In this document: piece after piece, positions 18,882 through 27,254 of the stretch
How the letters are laid out: the number at the start of each line of letters is the position of its first letter
Position numbering within the stretch: the first letter of the stretch is position 1
Translations under genes and position numbers: made by a program
Notes under the pieces: model-generated
What the model saw: only the letters and a program-made list of their open reading frames with translations
What the model was told of the DNA's origin: nothing
Database searches by the model: none
NCBI GenBank assembly: GCA_002372325.1
Contig: DFFT01000009.1
Location: forward strand, 7,924 to 71,923
Length of the DNA: 64,000 nt
Source: Succinivibrionaceae bacterium UBA3769
GTDB lineage: Bacteria; Pseudomonadota; Gammaproteobacteria; Enterobacterales; Succinivibrionaceae
Reading direction: 5' to 3'

Positions 18882-19280
18882 ATAAACCACTGATACACAA
18901 TTAATAAAAATATTTTCAGGTTAATTACAAAAACTATTATCGAAAAATGATTACACACTAAAACTACCTGTCCGGACAGCTATCATGAAATCAAGGCAGG
19001 CCGAAGAGAGGGGGCACCTTCTTCAATAGAACAGTCTGCTGACTTGCAGCGCTCATCGCATCCGCGCGGCACCAGCGTAAAATGACATATTCATCACACT
19101 TATGATGAACGATTGTCGCGTTATCAGGTTACAGCCAGATCAAATACTGCGGAAAAATGACGAAAACCGAACATACTGACGAAAGATAAAACCGGCGGTT
19201 TCTGATAAAATATGCAGCTTTAAACAAAAATGCCCTGAAAACAGCTTCTCGGCATCAACCTAAAGCGGGAGGATCAGACA
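18882..19280. other. Intergenic region upstream of gltS with two inverted repeats
   Basis: About 400 bp without a gene. It contains a perfect 12-bp palindrome (CTGTCCGGACAG, 18967-18978) and a 7-bp inverted repeat TTCATCA-N6-TGATGAA (19090-19109). A possible gltS -10 TAAAAT is at 19206-19211, without a convincing -35. The inverted repeats could be operator sites. Confidence 0.4.
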
Positions 19281-20492
19281 ATGCCAGAAAAAGAAATATT
19301 CACCTGTCACCTTGATATGACCGCCATGCTGGGAATAGCCACCATACTTCTTCTGGCCGGAAGCGGTGTAAAATGGCTCCTGCCAGTCCTGAAACGATTC
19401 TACATCCCATCTCCGGTTATCGGCGGGATACTGTTTTCGATAGTGACGCTGCTCCTTTATGAATTCCGGATCTGTCATTTTACCTATGACGGGCAGCTTA
19501 AGGATCTTTTCATGATGGCCTTTTTCACCAGCATCGGCTTCATGGCTTCCGCCAAAATGCTGATTCATGGAGGCATCGGCGTTTTCCTGTTTCTTATATG
19601 CTCCACTCTGCTGATACTCTGTCAGAATGCGGCTGGCGTTTCCATTGCCGCTCTGTGCGGCGAACATCCCATGCTGGGCGTGGCAGCCGGATCCATATCC
19701 CTTTCCGGGGGACACGGCACCTCCGCAGCCTTCGGCCCGGAACTGGAAAAATACGGTCTTTCCGGAGGTCTTTCCGTATCCGTGGCCTGCGCTACCTTCG
19801 GTCTCGTGGCGGGATCCGTTATCGGAGGCCCCATAGGGAAACTCCTCATGGCAAAACATCATGTTGTGTACAAAGAAGAGAAATCTGACGTATCCTTTAA
19901 GGACAAACGCCATGAAGAAAAAAACTGCCATCTGACAGACCGCTCTCTCCTCCGGGGAGCACTGCTCATGACTGTTTCCATAGCCATCGGAGGCCTCGTT
20001 ATTAGCTGGCTTAACAGCATGGATATCATTATTCCGGCCTATCTGGGACCTATGGTGATTGCCTCGGTTATCCGCAACATTTCAGATCTCACCAAGCACA
20101 GCATTCCCATTACTTCCATTTACACTATCGGCAGCATTTCTCTGGAATTCTTCCTGGCCATGGCTCTTATGACCATGTGTCTCTGGGAACTTAAAGATCT
20201 GGCCCTGCCGCTTATTTCCATTCTGGGCGCCCAATGCGTCATTATGGCCCTGTTTGCCTATTTCATAACCTTCCGCATCATGGGAAAGGACTACGATGCC
20301 GCAGTTATTGCCTGCGGTCAGTGCGGCTTCGGTATGGGAGCAACCCCCAATGCCATGGCCAATATGAGCACCTTCACCTTAGCCAACGGCACCTCTCCGA
20401 AGGCGTTTTTCGTGGTGCCCATGGTGGGAGCTCTCTTTATTGACTTTGTTAATGCCTTTGTGGTGACCGGCTTTATTAAAGCCCTGTCCTGA
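19281..20492 (+). CDS. gltS: Sodium/glutamate symporter GltS
   Basis: Inner-membrane Na+-coupled glutamate importer of the ESS family. The 403-residue protein has about ten hydrophobic helices in two inverted halves. The first half has the family glycine-rich re-entrant motif GGHGTSAAFG (about residues 143-152) and the second half the GFGMGATPNAMANM loop. A GGAGG ribosome site lies 8 bp before the ATG. Monocistronic, facing relA. Confidence 0.94.
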   Translation: MPEKEIFTCHLDMTAMLGIATILLLAGSGVKWLLPVLKRFYIPSPVIGGILFSIVTLLLYEFRICHFTYDGQLKDLFMMAFFTSIGFMASAKMLIHGGIGVFLFLICSTLLILCQNAAGVSIAALCGEHPMLGVAAGSISLSGGHGTSAAFGPELEKYGLSGGLSVSVACATFGLVAGSVIGGPIGKLLMAKHHVVYKEEKSDVSFKDKRHEEKNCHLTDRSLLRGALLMTVSIAIGGLVISWLNSMDIIIPAYLGPMVIASVIRNISDLTKHSIPITSIYTIGSISLEFFLAMALMTMCLWELKDLALPLISILGAQCVIMALFAYFITFRIMGKDYDAAVIACGQCGFGMGATPNAMANMSTFTLANGTSPKAFFVVPMVGALFIDFVNAFVVTGFIKALS

Positions 20493-20500
20493 AAAGCATA

Positions 20501-20522
20501 AAGGAGCTCCTGAAAGCTCCTT
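20501..20522. terminator. Hairpin between gltS and relA
   Basis: An 8-bp stem AAGGAGCT/AGCTCCTT (20501-20508 with 20515-20522). On the minus strand it is followed by TTATGCTTTTC, on the plus strand by no T-run; it probably terminates relA and may help stop gltS. Confidence 0.55.
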
Positions 20523-20548
20523 CACTTCAGTCCTGCTCTCTTCAAGCC

Positions 20549-22792
20549 CTACTCTCTCCGGGCCGACAGCACATCCGGCATCTGATTGAGGCGGGACAGG
20601 GTTCGCGTGAGATCGTTAATGTTGTAAACCTCCATCCTAATGACGATTTTGGCCAGCTGCATTTTGGTGTTGGAGCTGGAGGATACCCCTAGCACATTGA
20701 TTCTTTCGTTGGCAATAATGGTAGTAATGTCCCTTAAAAGACCGGATCTGTCATTAGCTTCAATAACTATGGTCACCGCATAGCCCTGGGAATAATTTTC
20801 GCCCCATTCGGCCTCCACCAGCCGCTCCGGACTTTTCTGGGCCATGTGCTTCAGCTGCTCGCAGCCCCGGCGGTGGATGGTGATGCCGCTGTGGGTGATA
20901 AAGCCCACAATGTCATCCCCCCGCACCGGATGACAGCACCGGGCCATATGGGTGAGAAGATTGCCCACGCCGTTAACCATCACCTGACTCTTGCCCTTGG
21001 CCTGTCTGGCACTGTTAAGCCACTGCTGCTGATTCTGCTCGATGGTTTTCTGGAGCTCTTCGGTATTGTCAGGCTCTTCGTACTTCTCCTTGAACTTCTC
21101 CTCAAGGAAGTTCATAAGCTGGTTGATTCTGATGTCCCCGGATCCCAGCTTGGCATAGATATCCTTATGATCCCGGGCGTTGTACTTGTTAAGAACCTCA
21201 TCAAGAAGTCCGGGAATTTCACCGCGCTCCAGCTTAATGCCATGCTGATCCATGGTTTTCTGGAGGAGAGCCCGGCCTTCTTCAATATTTTTATCCCGAT
21301 CCTGCTTCTTAAACCAGGCCGCAATTTTATTACGGGCCTTGCTGGTGGCAATGTAGCCGTAGGCCGGATTCATCCAGTCTCTGCTGGGATTTTCCTCCTT
21401 CTGGGTGATGATCTCCACCTGATCGCCCGTTTGAAGCTTGTAGGTAAAGGGCACGATGCTGCCGCCCACCTTGGCGCCGGTGCAGCGGTGTCCGAGAGCG
21501 GTATGGATCTGGTAGGCCATATCCAAAGGAGTGGCTCCGGCCGGCAAATCCACCACATCGCCCTTGGGAGTAAACACATACACCCGATCCTCGAAAACCT
21601 GATTCTTGAAATCCTCCACAATGGCTCCGGTCTCCATCATGTTTTCCTGCCAGGAGAGGATCTTGCGGAGCCAGGCAATGCGCTTTTCGTACTCGGAATT
21701 GATGCCGGGAGTATCGCCTTCCTTGTATTTCCAATGAGCTGCCACGCCCAGTTCGGCATTCTTGTGCATGCTTTCGGAACGGATCTGGATCTCCACGGCC
21801 TTGCCCTCGGGCCCCAGAACCACGGTATGAATGGACTGATAGCCGTTAGGCTTGGGGTTCGCGATATAGTCGTCGAATTCCCGCTGGATGAGATGGTAAC
21901 GGGTATGCACAATGCCCAAAGCGGCATAGCAATCCCGGACGTGCTTTACAATAATCCGCACTGCTCTCACATCGTAAAGCTGGGAAAACGCGAGGTGCTT
22001 TTTCTGCATTTTGCGCCAGATGCTGTAGATATGCTTGGGCCGGCCGTATACAGAGGCTTCGATGCCGGCTCTTTTCAGGGCCTGGGAGAGCTCTGCCACG
22101 AAATTATTGATGTAGTTTTCCCGGTCAATTCTCTTTTCATCCAGAAGCCGGGCAATCTGCTTGTAGGTATCCGGCTGGAGATATCTGAAGGAGAGATCCT
22201 CAAGCTCCCATTTGAGCTGACCGATGCCGAGACGATTGGCCAGAGGAGCGTAGATATTGGCGCTTTCCTTGGCCAGGAGCACCTTTACCTCCTCGTCCAT
22301 GTTTTTGCTTTCCCGCAGCACGGCAATTCTCTCGGAAAGCTTGATTACCACTGCTCTCACGTCCTCGATCATGGCGATGAGCATGCGTCTGATGGTGTCC
22401 ACCTGCTCATTGGAAACCATAGCTCCCGAGGACAGATTATGCATGAAGTTAATGGCCTCCATGTCCTTCACGCCATGGAGAATGCGGGAAATGCGCGGCC
22501 CGAAATCTCTGTTGGCCTCCTCCAGAGTAAAGAAATGCTCCTCAAGATGGGGATAGAGAATTGCGGACTTGTAGGTATCAAGATCCATGTGGAGAGTAAG
22601 AAGGATGCCCACTATTTCGGCCGCTCTTCTGGTGAGCTTCTCTTCCTCGGCCAGGGTTTCTGGCATGTGATCGCGGCAGTAGGCGAACACCTTAAGAATT
22701 TCTTCGCGATCCGAGTCTTTTACATGAAGGCCGCGGGCCCAGACCTTAAGATTGAAGTCCTGACCGACGTGATTGGTTCTTACGGCTACCAT
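20549..22792 (-). CDS. relA: (p)ppGpp synthetase RelA
   Basis: Ribosome-associated stringent-response enzyme making (p)ppGpp from ATP and GTP/GDP. The 747 residues match E. coli RelA (744). The N-terminal hydrolase-like domain lacks the HD metal site, so it is RelA rather than SpoT. The synthetase domain contains YDVRAVRIIV and EFDDYIANPKPNGYQSIH with the RelA-type acidic EFDD signature. A TGS domain (VYVFTPKGDVVDLPAGATPLD), a zinc-finger region (ARCCHPVRGDDI) and a C-terminal ACT domain follow. GGGAG ribosome site before the ATG. Minus-strand -10 TATAAT at 22873-22878 likely drives it. In E. coli relA follows rlmD; here rlmD is 11 kb away across accessory genes. Confidence 0.96.
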   Translation of the reverse strand: MVAVRTNHVGQDFNLKVWARGLHVKDSDREEILKVFAYCRDHMPETLAEEEKLTRRAAEIVGILLTLHMDLDTYKSAILYPHLEEHFFTLEEANRDFGPRISRILHGVKDMEAINFMHNLSSGAMVSNEQVDTIRRMLIAMIEDVRAVVIKLSERIAVLRESKNMDEEVKVLLAKESANIYAPLANRLGIGQLKWELEDLSFRYLQPDTYKQIARLLDEKRIDRENYINNFVAELSQALKRAGIEASVYGRPKHIYSIWRKMQKKHLAFSQLYDVRAVRIIVKHVRDCYAALGIVHTRYHLIQREFDDYIANPKPNGYQSIHTVVLGPEGKAVEIQIRSESMHKNAELGVAAHWKYKEGDTPGINSEYEKRIAWLRKILSWQENMMETGAIVEDFKNQVFEDRVYVFTPKGDVVDLPAGATPLDMAYQIHTALGHRCTGAKVGGSIVPFTYKLQTGDQVEIITQKEENPSRDWMNPAYGYIATSKARNKIAAWFKKQDRDKNIEEGRALLQKTMDQHGIKLERGEIPGLLDEVLNKYNARDHKDIYAKLGSGDIRINQLMNFLEEKFKEKYEEPDNTEELQKTIEQNQQQWLNSARQAKGKSQVMVNGVGNLLTHMARCCHPVRGDDIVGFITHSGITIHRRGCEQLKHMAQKSPERLVEAEWGENYSQGYAVTIVIEANDRSGLLRDITTIIANERINVLGVSSSSNTKMQLAKIVIRMEVYNINDLTRTLSRLNQMPDVLSARRE

Positions 22793-22957
22793 GGACGCTC
22801 CCTTTTTGTACCTCTTTAGGCCCCTGAATCTGCAATCCGAAAAGCCCCGGAAAAGCTCGTGACACTGATTCTATTATATTTTTGCCGGTAAAACCCCGAT
22901 ACGGCCTGTGTTTTTGCAACATTTTTCTGTGATCCTGAAAAAAACGCTCCGGGAAAG

Positions 22958-22983
22958 AAAAAAAGCCCCACCCGGAAAGGCTT
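22958..22983 (-). terminator. Intrinsic terminator of the exported flavodoxin gene
   Basis: Minus-strand stem AAGCC...GGCTT (22963-22983) extended by U-G pairs, followed by a run of T residues (22958-22964). Lies about 80 bp after the flavodoxin stop. Confidence 0.7.
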
Positions 22984-23062
22984 CAAAATACCGCCGGAAG
23001 AAAACACCGGCCCTCCATTCAGTTTTAATCAGGCTCTGACATTCTCCCTCTGCCTGTTCAGA

Positions 23063-23617
23063 TTACCGGCTTTCCCTGGCCCATTTTTTGACTTCGGCAG
23101 TGTTCACGCTGCTGGAAAAGCCCTTCCCCGGCTTCCAGGCACCGGCTCCGGCCTTTGCTGCCAAATGCTCGGAGCTCTGACCATGGCCGCTGCTTCCGGA
23201 GGTGGAGAAGGTAATAACGGTCTTGCCGGAAAAGTCATGCTTCTCGGCAAAGGTGTACACAATATTGGGAGCCTCCCCCCACCAGATGGGGTAGCCGATG
23301 TAGACGGTGCCGTACTTATTCCAGTCCGCCACGTCCCCGATGTATTCCGGCTTTATGGACGGATCCTGATGCTCCTTGGAGGAGCGGCTCTCAGGATCCC
23401 GGTAATCCAGATCCTTCACGGAATACGGAACCGCGGGATTCAGGGCAAAGGTATCCGCCTTGAGCTCTGCGGCAATGGCCTCTGCCGCCACCTCGGTTCT
23501 CCCCGTGGCGGAAAAGTACACCACCAGAGTATCGGTTTCCGCCGCCAGAGCAGTTGATCCGCCGAGGGAAAGACCGGATAACAGGCCGGCAGCAAGAATT
23601 TTACGCAGTGTGTTCAT
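23063..23617 (-). CDS. Exported flavodoxin-like protein
   Basis: A 184-residue flavodoxin with a cleavable signal peptide (residues 1-25, ending TALA). The FMN phosphate loop SATGRT is at 36-41 and the IGYPIWWGEAPNIV segment that packs on the flavin is present, so the fold looks complete. Most flavodoxins are cytoplasmic; exported ones occur in anaerobic and host-associated bacteria and probably serve periplasmic redox reactions, but the partner is unknown. It lies 70 bp downstream of luxS on the same strand and may share its transcript. Confidence 0.85.
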   Translation of the reverse strand: MNTLRKILAAGLLSGLSLGGSTALAAETDTLVVYFSATGRTEVAAEAIAAELKADTFALNPAVPYSVKDLDYRDPESRSSKEHQDPSIKPEYIGDVADWNKYGTVYIGYPIWWGEAPNIVYTFAEKHDFSGKTVITFSTSGSSGHGQSSEHLAAKAGAGAWKPGKGFSSSVNTAEVKKWARESR

Positions 23618-23689
23618 AAATCCTCCGAAAAATTGTCCGAAATCAGGCAGGCAAAATCATCTAGACGAAACCGCCGCATGATTCCGCGC

Positions 23690-24214
23690 TTATGAATCGT
23701 AGAAATGCTGCCCGTCCTCAGTTACGAGGCGTTCAGTCTTGGGATACTCAAATATGGTGCTGTTATCGGCATTTCCTTCCAAATAAGCGGCAAACTCATT
23801 GGCATACCATTTAGCCATCTCCAGGTTATGCATGCGGCAGTAACCGCAGTTTTCGGGAGCGGTTCCGGGCACCTCCTTCACGTCATTTACGGACTTGAAG
23901 GCGCTCAGCATGAGTTCATAAAGCTCCCGGGAAGAACGGCTGCCCTTGAGGATGAGATAAAAGCCGGTAAGGCAGCCCATGGGGCCCCAGTAAATAACCT
24001 CGTTTTTCCAGTCCGGATCGTTGCGAAGGTAAGTGGCAATGATATGTTCCAGAGAATGCATGGCCGCCACGTCAATGACAGGCTCCCGGTTCGGTCTTTT
24101 AAGCCTGATATCATAGGTGGTAACCGAATACTCTCCCAGATGATCGACTCTGCTGGTGAAAATACCAGGCACAATGCGGGTATGGTCTACCGAGAAGCTT
24201 TGTATAAGTTCCAT
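23690..24214 (-). CDS. luxS: S-ribosylhomocysteine lyase LuxS
   Basis: Cleaves S-ribosylhomocysteine into homocysteine and the autoinducer-2 precursor DPD, part of the activated methyl cycle. The start at 24214 has an AGGAGA ribosome site and gives 174 residues. Metal ligands His53 and His57 with Glu56 (HSLEH) and Cys126 are present, and the catalytic Cys81 is in GCLTGFY. It regenerates homocysteine, the same compound the MetY enzyme of the sulfur operon would make. Confidence 0.97.
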   Translation of the reverse strand: MELIQSFSVDHTRIVPGIFTSRVDHLGEYSVTTYDIRLKRPNREPVIDVAAMHSLEHIIATYLRNDPDWKNEVIYWGPMGCLTGFYLILKGSRSSRELYELMLSAFKSVNDVKEVPGTAPENCGYCRMHNLEMAKWYANEFAAYLEGNADNSTIFEYPKTERLVTEDGQHFYDS

Positions 24215-24249
24215 GTCGTTTCTCCTGACGCTGCAACTGTTATTAACTG

Positions 24250-24278
24250 ATATTAGCCTTGCCATAATCTTATCACAA
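24250..24278 (-). promoter_or_regulatory. Probable luxS promoter
   Basis: Minus-strand -35 TTGTGA (24273-24278) and -10 TAATAT (24250-24255) with 17-bp spacing, giving a leader of about 30 nucleotides. Confidence 0.6.
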
Positions 24279-24582
24279 GAGATCCTTTTGTTCCGGTTTC
24301 GGCGGTTTTTTTCAGTAACATCTGCGCAGAGTTTCGGGTTACAGCTTTCTGCTTGCCGGGGAACCGAACTTTTCCGAAATCAGGCTTTTCCGGCAGGTTC
24401 ATCATTCCTGAGTGCAAAAAGAGTTGTCTTCGGCAAAAGGAGTTGTAGTAGCTGCAGGAATTACTGTCTTCCGAAATGAACTTTGTGCACACTTCCTGCG
24501 TTATTTGGCAGTTAAGGGGGTAAATTTTGCAAAAAGTTCAAAAGATGCCGCCTTAACCCCAAAATAACTCTGACTCCTAACA
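24279..24582. other. Intergenic DNA between luxS and the AAA pseudogene
   Basis: About 300 bp with no gene. The only structure I see is an imperfect direct repeat GCAAAA-(A/G)GAGTTGT in 24415-24448. Confidence 0.4.
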
Positions 24583-24588
24583 TATAAT
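24583..24588 (+). promoter_or_regulatory. -10 element of the AAA ATPase pseudogene
   Basis: A perfect TATAAT precedes the AGGA ribosome site and ATG at 24626; the -35 is weak. It supports 24626 as the original start of the now broken gene. Confidence 0.45.
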
Positions 24589-24625
24589 TGTCTGACCATA
24601 CCAGATCTCCTGACAGGATAAAGCC

Positions 24626-25723
24626 ATGAAACTCTACCGACGGGAAAACTACCTCAGGAAAATGCGGTGATTTTTTCATGATACCGGCATTATCAAGGTG
24701 ATCACCGGAGTGCGCCGGTGCGGGAAGTCATGCCTGATGCAGACTATTGCCGAAGAACTACATCTTTCCGGGATTCCGGAAGAAAATATCATCTTCCTGA
24801 ATCTGGACAAACGGGGATACCGCAGCATAAAAACCCCGGAAGCTCTGGATACGCTTATAGCAGCCAAATCTTCCGGAGCCGGCGTTAAGTATCTCTTCAT
24901 TGACGAGGTGCAAAACGTTGCCGGGTTTGAAGAGGTCATCAACGGATTCCGGGAAGAGGAAGAGTACTCGATTTTCATCACCGGTTCCGCTTCATGCCTA
25001 TTGGGCGGTGAACTGGGCACCAAACTGACCGGACGCTATCTGGAGTTTGAGCTCTTCACCTTAAGCTTTGCGGAGTATCTGGAAATGAAAGCCTTTCTGG
25101 GTAAAACGGCAGAGCCGGATCTCACCAGGGAGTTTGATTCCTACATTTCCGAAGGCGGCTTCCCAAAAGCTCTGGAGTATGAAGGATCTGACAAGGAGAG
25201 CTACATACGCGGCATCATAACGGAAATATTCCAAAAGGATATCCGCAGCCGGGCCAAAATCCGCAATGTGCCGTCATTCGAAACGGCGCAGCGTTACATT
25301 ATCAGCAATTTTGGCGTCACCATGAGCCTCACCGGCATTCTGCAGGATCTGAAGAAAAACGGCTGTCCGGTGCGACGGGAGACTCTGAAACGCTATCTCG
25401 CAATCCTGGAGGAGGCTAAAATTATTCACCCCTGCGCTCGCTTCGATCTGAAGTCCCGAAAATCAATAGCCGGAGAACAAAAGTACTATCTTGCTGACCT
25501 GGGATTCTACTTCGCCATGAATACAGACAAACGCATCAATTACGGACCCGCTCTGGAAAACATCGTTTACGTTTATGCCAGATCAAAGGGCTATAACGTC
25601 AGCATCGGACGCATTGGGAAACTGGAATGCGATTTTATAATGTCCCGCGGCAATGCTGATTACGCCTATGCGCAGGTGGCCATGACCATTATGAATGACA
25701 TCCGCACGGAAGAATCACTGTAA
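24626..25723 (+). pseudogene. AAA ATPase (DUF4143 type), broken by an early stop and 3' truncated
   Basis: Members of this family are roughly 400-residue P-loop ATPases of unknown role, common in anaerobes and often linked to toxin-antitoxin-like or mobile contexts. Translation from the ATG at 24626 (ribosome site AGGA, 7 bp) gives MKLYRRENYLRKMR and then TGA at 24668-24670; the frame continues FFHDTGIIKVITGVRRCGKS, so a single codon (probably GGA to TGA) was lost. The Walker A GVRRCGKS, Walker B YLFIDEVQ and sensor ITGSAS are all present. At the 3' end the family sequence (VAMTIMNDIRTEE) stops abruptly at about 25714, where an unrelated nuclease remnant begins. Restart at an in-frame ATG (24698) would begin next to the P-loop and is unlikely to give a working enzyme. 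Confidence 0.8.
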
Positions 25724-25962
25724 ATGAAGATAAAAATAATGAATGCACTTATCTTATTGAATTAAAGTATGCTGCAAAGACAGATGCCTCGGAATCAAGA
25801 ATTCAGAGTCTGATAAAGGAAGCTTCGGATCAGGTTCTTAAATACAAGTCTGCTCTGGAGTTCAGGAACAGACAGGTCAAGGCATATTCCATGGTCTTTG
25901 CAGGATCAAATTGCGTACACTGCCAGTTGCAGAACCAGCAATCATTCCCGCAACACCTTTGA
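25711..25962 (+). pseudogene. C-terminal fragment of a DUF1703-type PD-(D/E)XK nuclease ATPase
   Basis: In a second frame the sequence reads YLIELKY, followed by AKTDASESRIQSLIKEAS and DQVLKYKSALEF and ending MVFAGSNCVHC before TGA at 25960-25962. This matches the C-terminal nuclease tail (LxELKY motif) of AAA-ATPase/DUF1703 proteins. It has no start of its own and begins exactly where the DUF4143-type gene breaks off, so the two are probably joined by a deletion between two related accessory genes. Confidence 0.65.
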
Positions 25963-26091
25963 TTTCAAGGGCTTTCAGAGCCGGTTCTGTTTTGCCCGTG
26001 CCAGTACGATCTCAGCGTGTTCCGTGCGGAATCATATTGGAAAGGTAAACCAACCGAGGTACCTCGGAATCCTGTGGCTTTGCCGATCAAA

Positions 26092-27174
26092 TTATTTTTT
26101 CAGCCTGTATTTCTGATTCCTGCTATTAGGCTTATCAGGGATCGTCATTTCTATAACGCCGTGCCTTAGTGCCGGGTTCAGATAATTCTGTCTGAACGTT
26201 GGCCTGTGAGATAATCCCAGCCGTTTCATTATTCCCGCAGCGGAAAGGACATCTTTTCCTATAGCCTTTCGCAGCTTATCAATCAAAGGATCTGTTTGTT
26301 CCTCCACCCCATTTCCGACAACAGCTGTATTTTGCAAAGTATCCAGAATCACCTGCAATAAAAATGCTGCAAAAGCGCTGCTGTCGGCATCGCTGTCCGA
26401 TTTACCCAGAGCTTCATAATATTCGTTTTGCCGTGATCTTATAAGCTCTTCTACGGGCAGCCAGTAGAATATCTCATTCCAATGGCCCAGCAGCAGGCTG
26501 TGCCACAGCCTTCCCATGCGCCCGTTTCCATCAGCAAACGGATGAATAAATTCAAACTCATAATGAAAGATGGCGCTTCTTATGAGGGGATGGATTTCAG
26601 ATGTCTTGTACCAAGTGAATAAATCCTGCATCTGACCGGGAACCATATTTGCCGGCGGAGCCATGTGAACAAGATCTTTGCCGTTAAAAACTCCAACCCC
26701 GCCGCTTCGGAATCTGCCATTTTCAGAAATCAGTTCATTCATCATCGCTTTATGAGCCTTTAACAGATCATCAACAGAATAAGGATCTAAGGTCAGCATC
26801 ATCTCATAAGCTGTGTAGGCATTTTTAACTTCCCTGATTTCCACAGGATTGCCGAGAATTCTCTTACCCTCAAGAATAGCAGTAACCTGTTCTGACGAGA
26901 GAGAATTATGTTCAATGGCCAATGAGGAATAAATTGTTCTTATACGGTTCTCTTTTCTGAGATGAGGAGTAATGCTGCCTTTGGACAAAATTTTGATCTG
27001 CCCTAACTGCTCACTGATAGCAGCGGTCAAATTAATTATTTTGTCCGTCATGTGAAACGGCGGCTGGTACTTGCTCACTTTTTGCTCCTCATACTGAGCC
27101 CTCTCCGGTATCAGGATATTTAGCGAATGGGCCGTTAACGATTGCGGCATTGATTTCTGATAATATCTCTTCAC
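26092..27174 (-). CDS. Fic/DOC-family protein (probable AMP transferase)
   Basis: Fic proteins usually transfer AMP from ATP to target proteins. The 360-residue product (GTG at 27174; ATG at 27150 is an alternative) has an N-terminal Fic_N region, an inhibitory-helix-like SSLAIEHN (83-90, with His in place of the usual Gly after Glu88), the complete active motif HPFADGNGRMGR (211-222), and a C-terminal winged-helix-like part with the ending SRNQKYRLKK. Class II Fic proteins with this layout are common as single genes in bacterial accessory regions. It lies between the AAA pseudogene and the SNF2 gene. A 7-bp inverted repeat just upstream may be its operator. Confidence 0.92.
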   Translation of the reverse strand: MKRYYQKSMPQSLTAHSLNILIPERAQYEEQKVSKYQPPFHMTDKIINLTAAISEQLGQIKILSKGSITPHLRKENRIRTIYSSLAIEHNSLSSEQVTAILEGKRILGNPVEIREVKNAYTAYEMMLTLDPYSVDDLLKAHKAMMNELISENGRFRSGGVGVFNGKDLVHMAPPANMVPGQMQDLFTWYKTSEIHPLIRSAIFHYEFEFIHPFADGNGRMGRLWHSLLLGHWNEIFYWLPVEELIRSRQNEYYEALGKSDSDADSSAFAAFLLQVILDTLQNTAVVGNGVEEQTDPLIDKLRKAIGKDVLSAAGIMKRLGLSHRPTFRQNYLNPALRHGVIEMTIPDKPNSRNQKYRLKK

Positions 27175-27199
27175 AGGACAGTTTACCCTGCCATGTAAA

Positions 27200-27221
27200 T
27201 TGATTATCCCTTGTTAATCAA
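27200..27221. repeat. Inverted repeat upstream of fic (possible operator)
   Basis: TTGATTA (27200-27206), 8-bp spacer, TAATCAA (27215-27221), a perfect 7-bp inverted repeat about 25 bp before the Fic start and between it and the SNF2 stop codon. Confidence 0.5.
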
Positions 27222-27254
27222 TGCTCTTTCCGAAAACGGCCGTCCCCCGTGATA

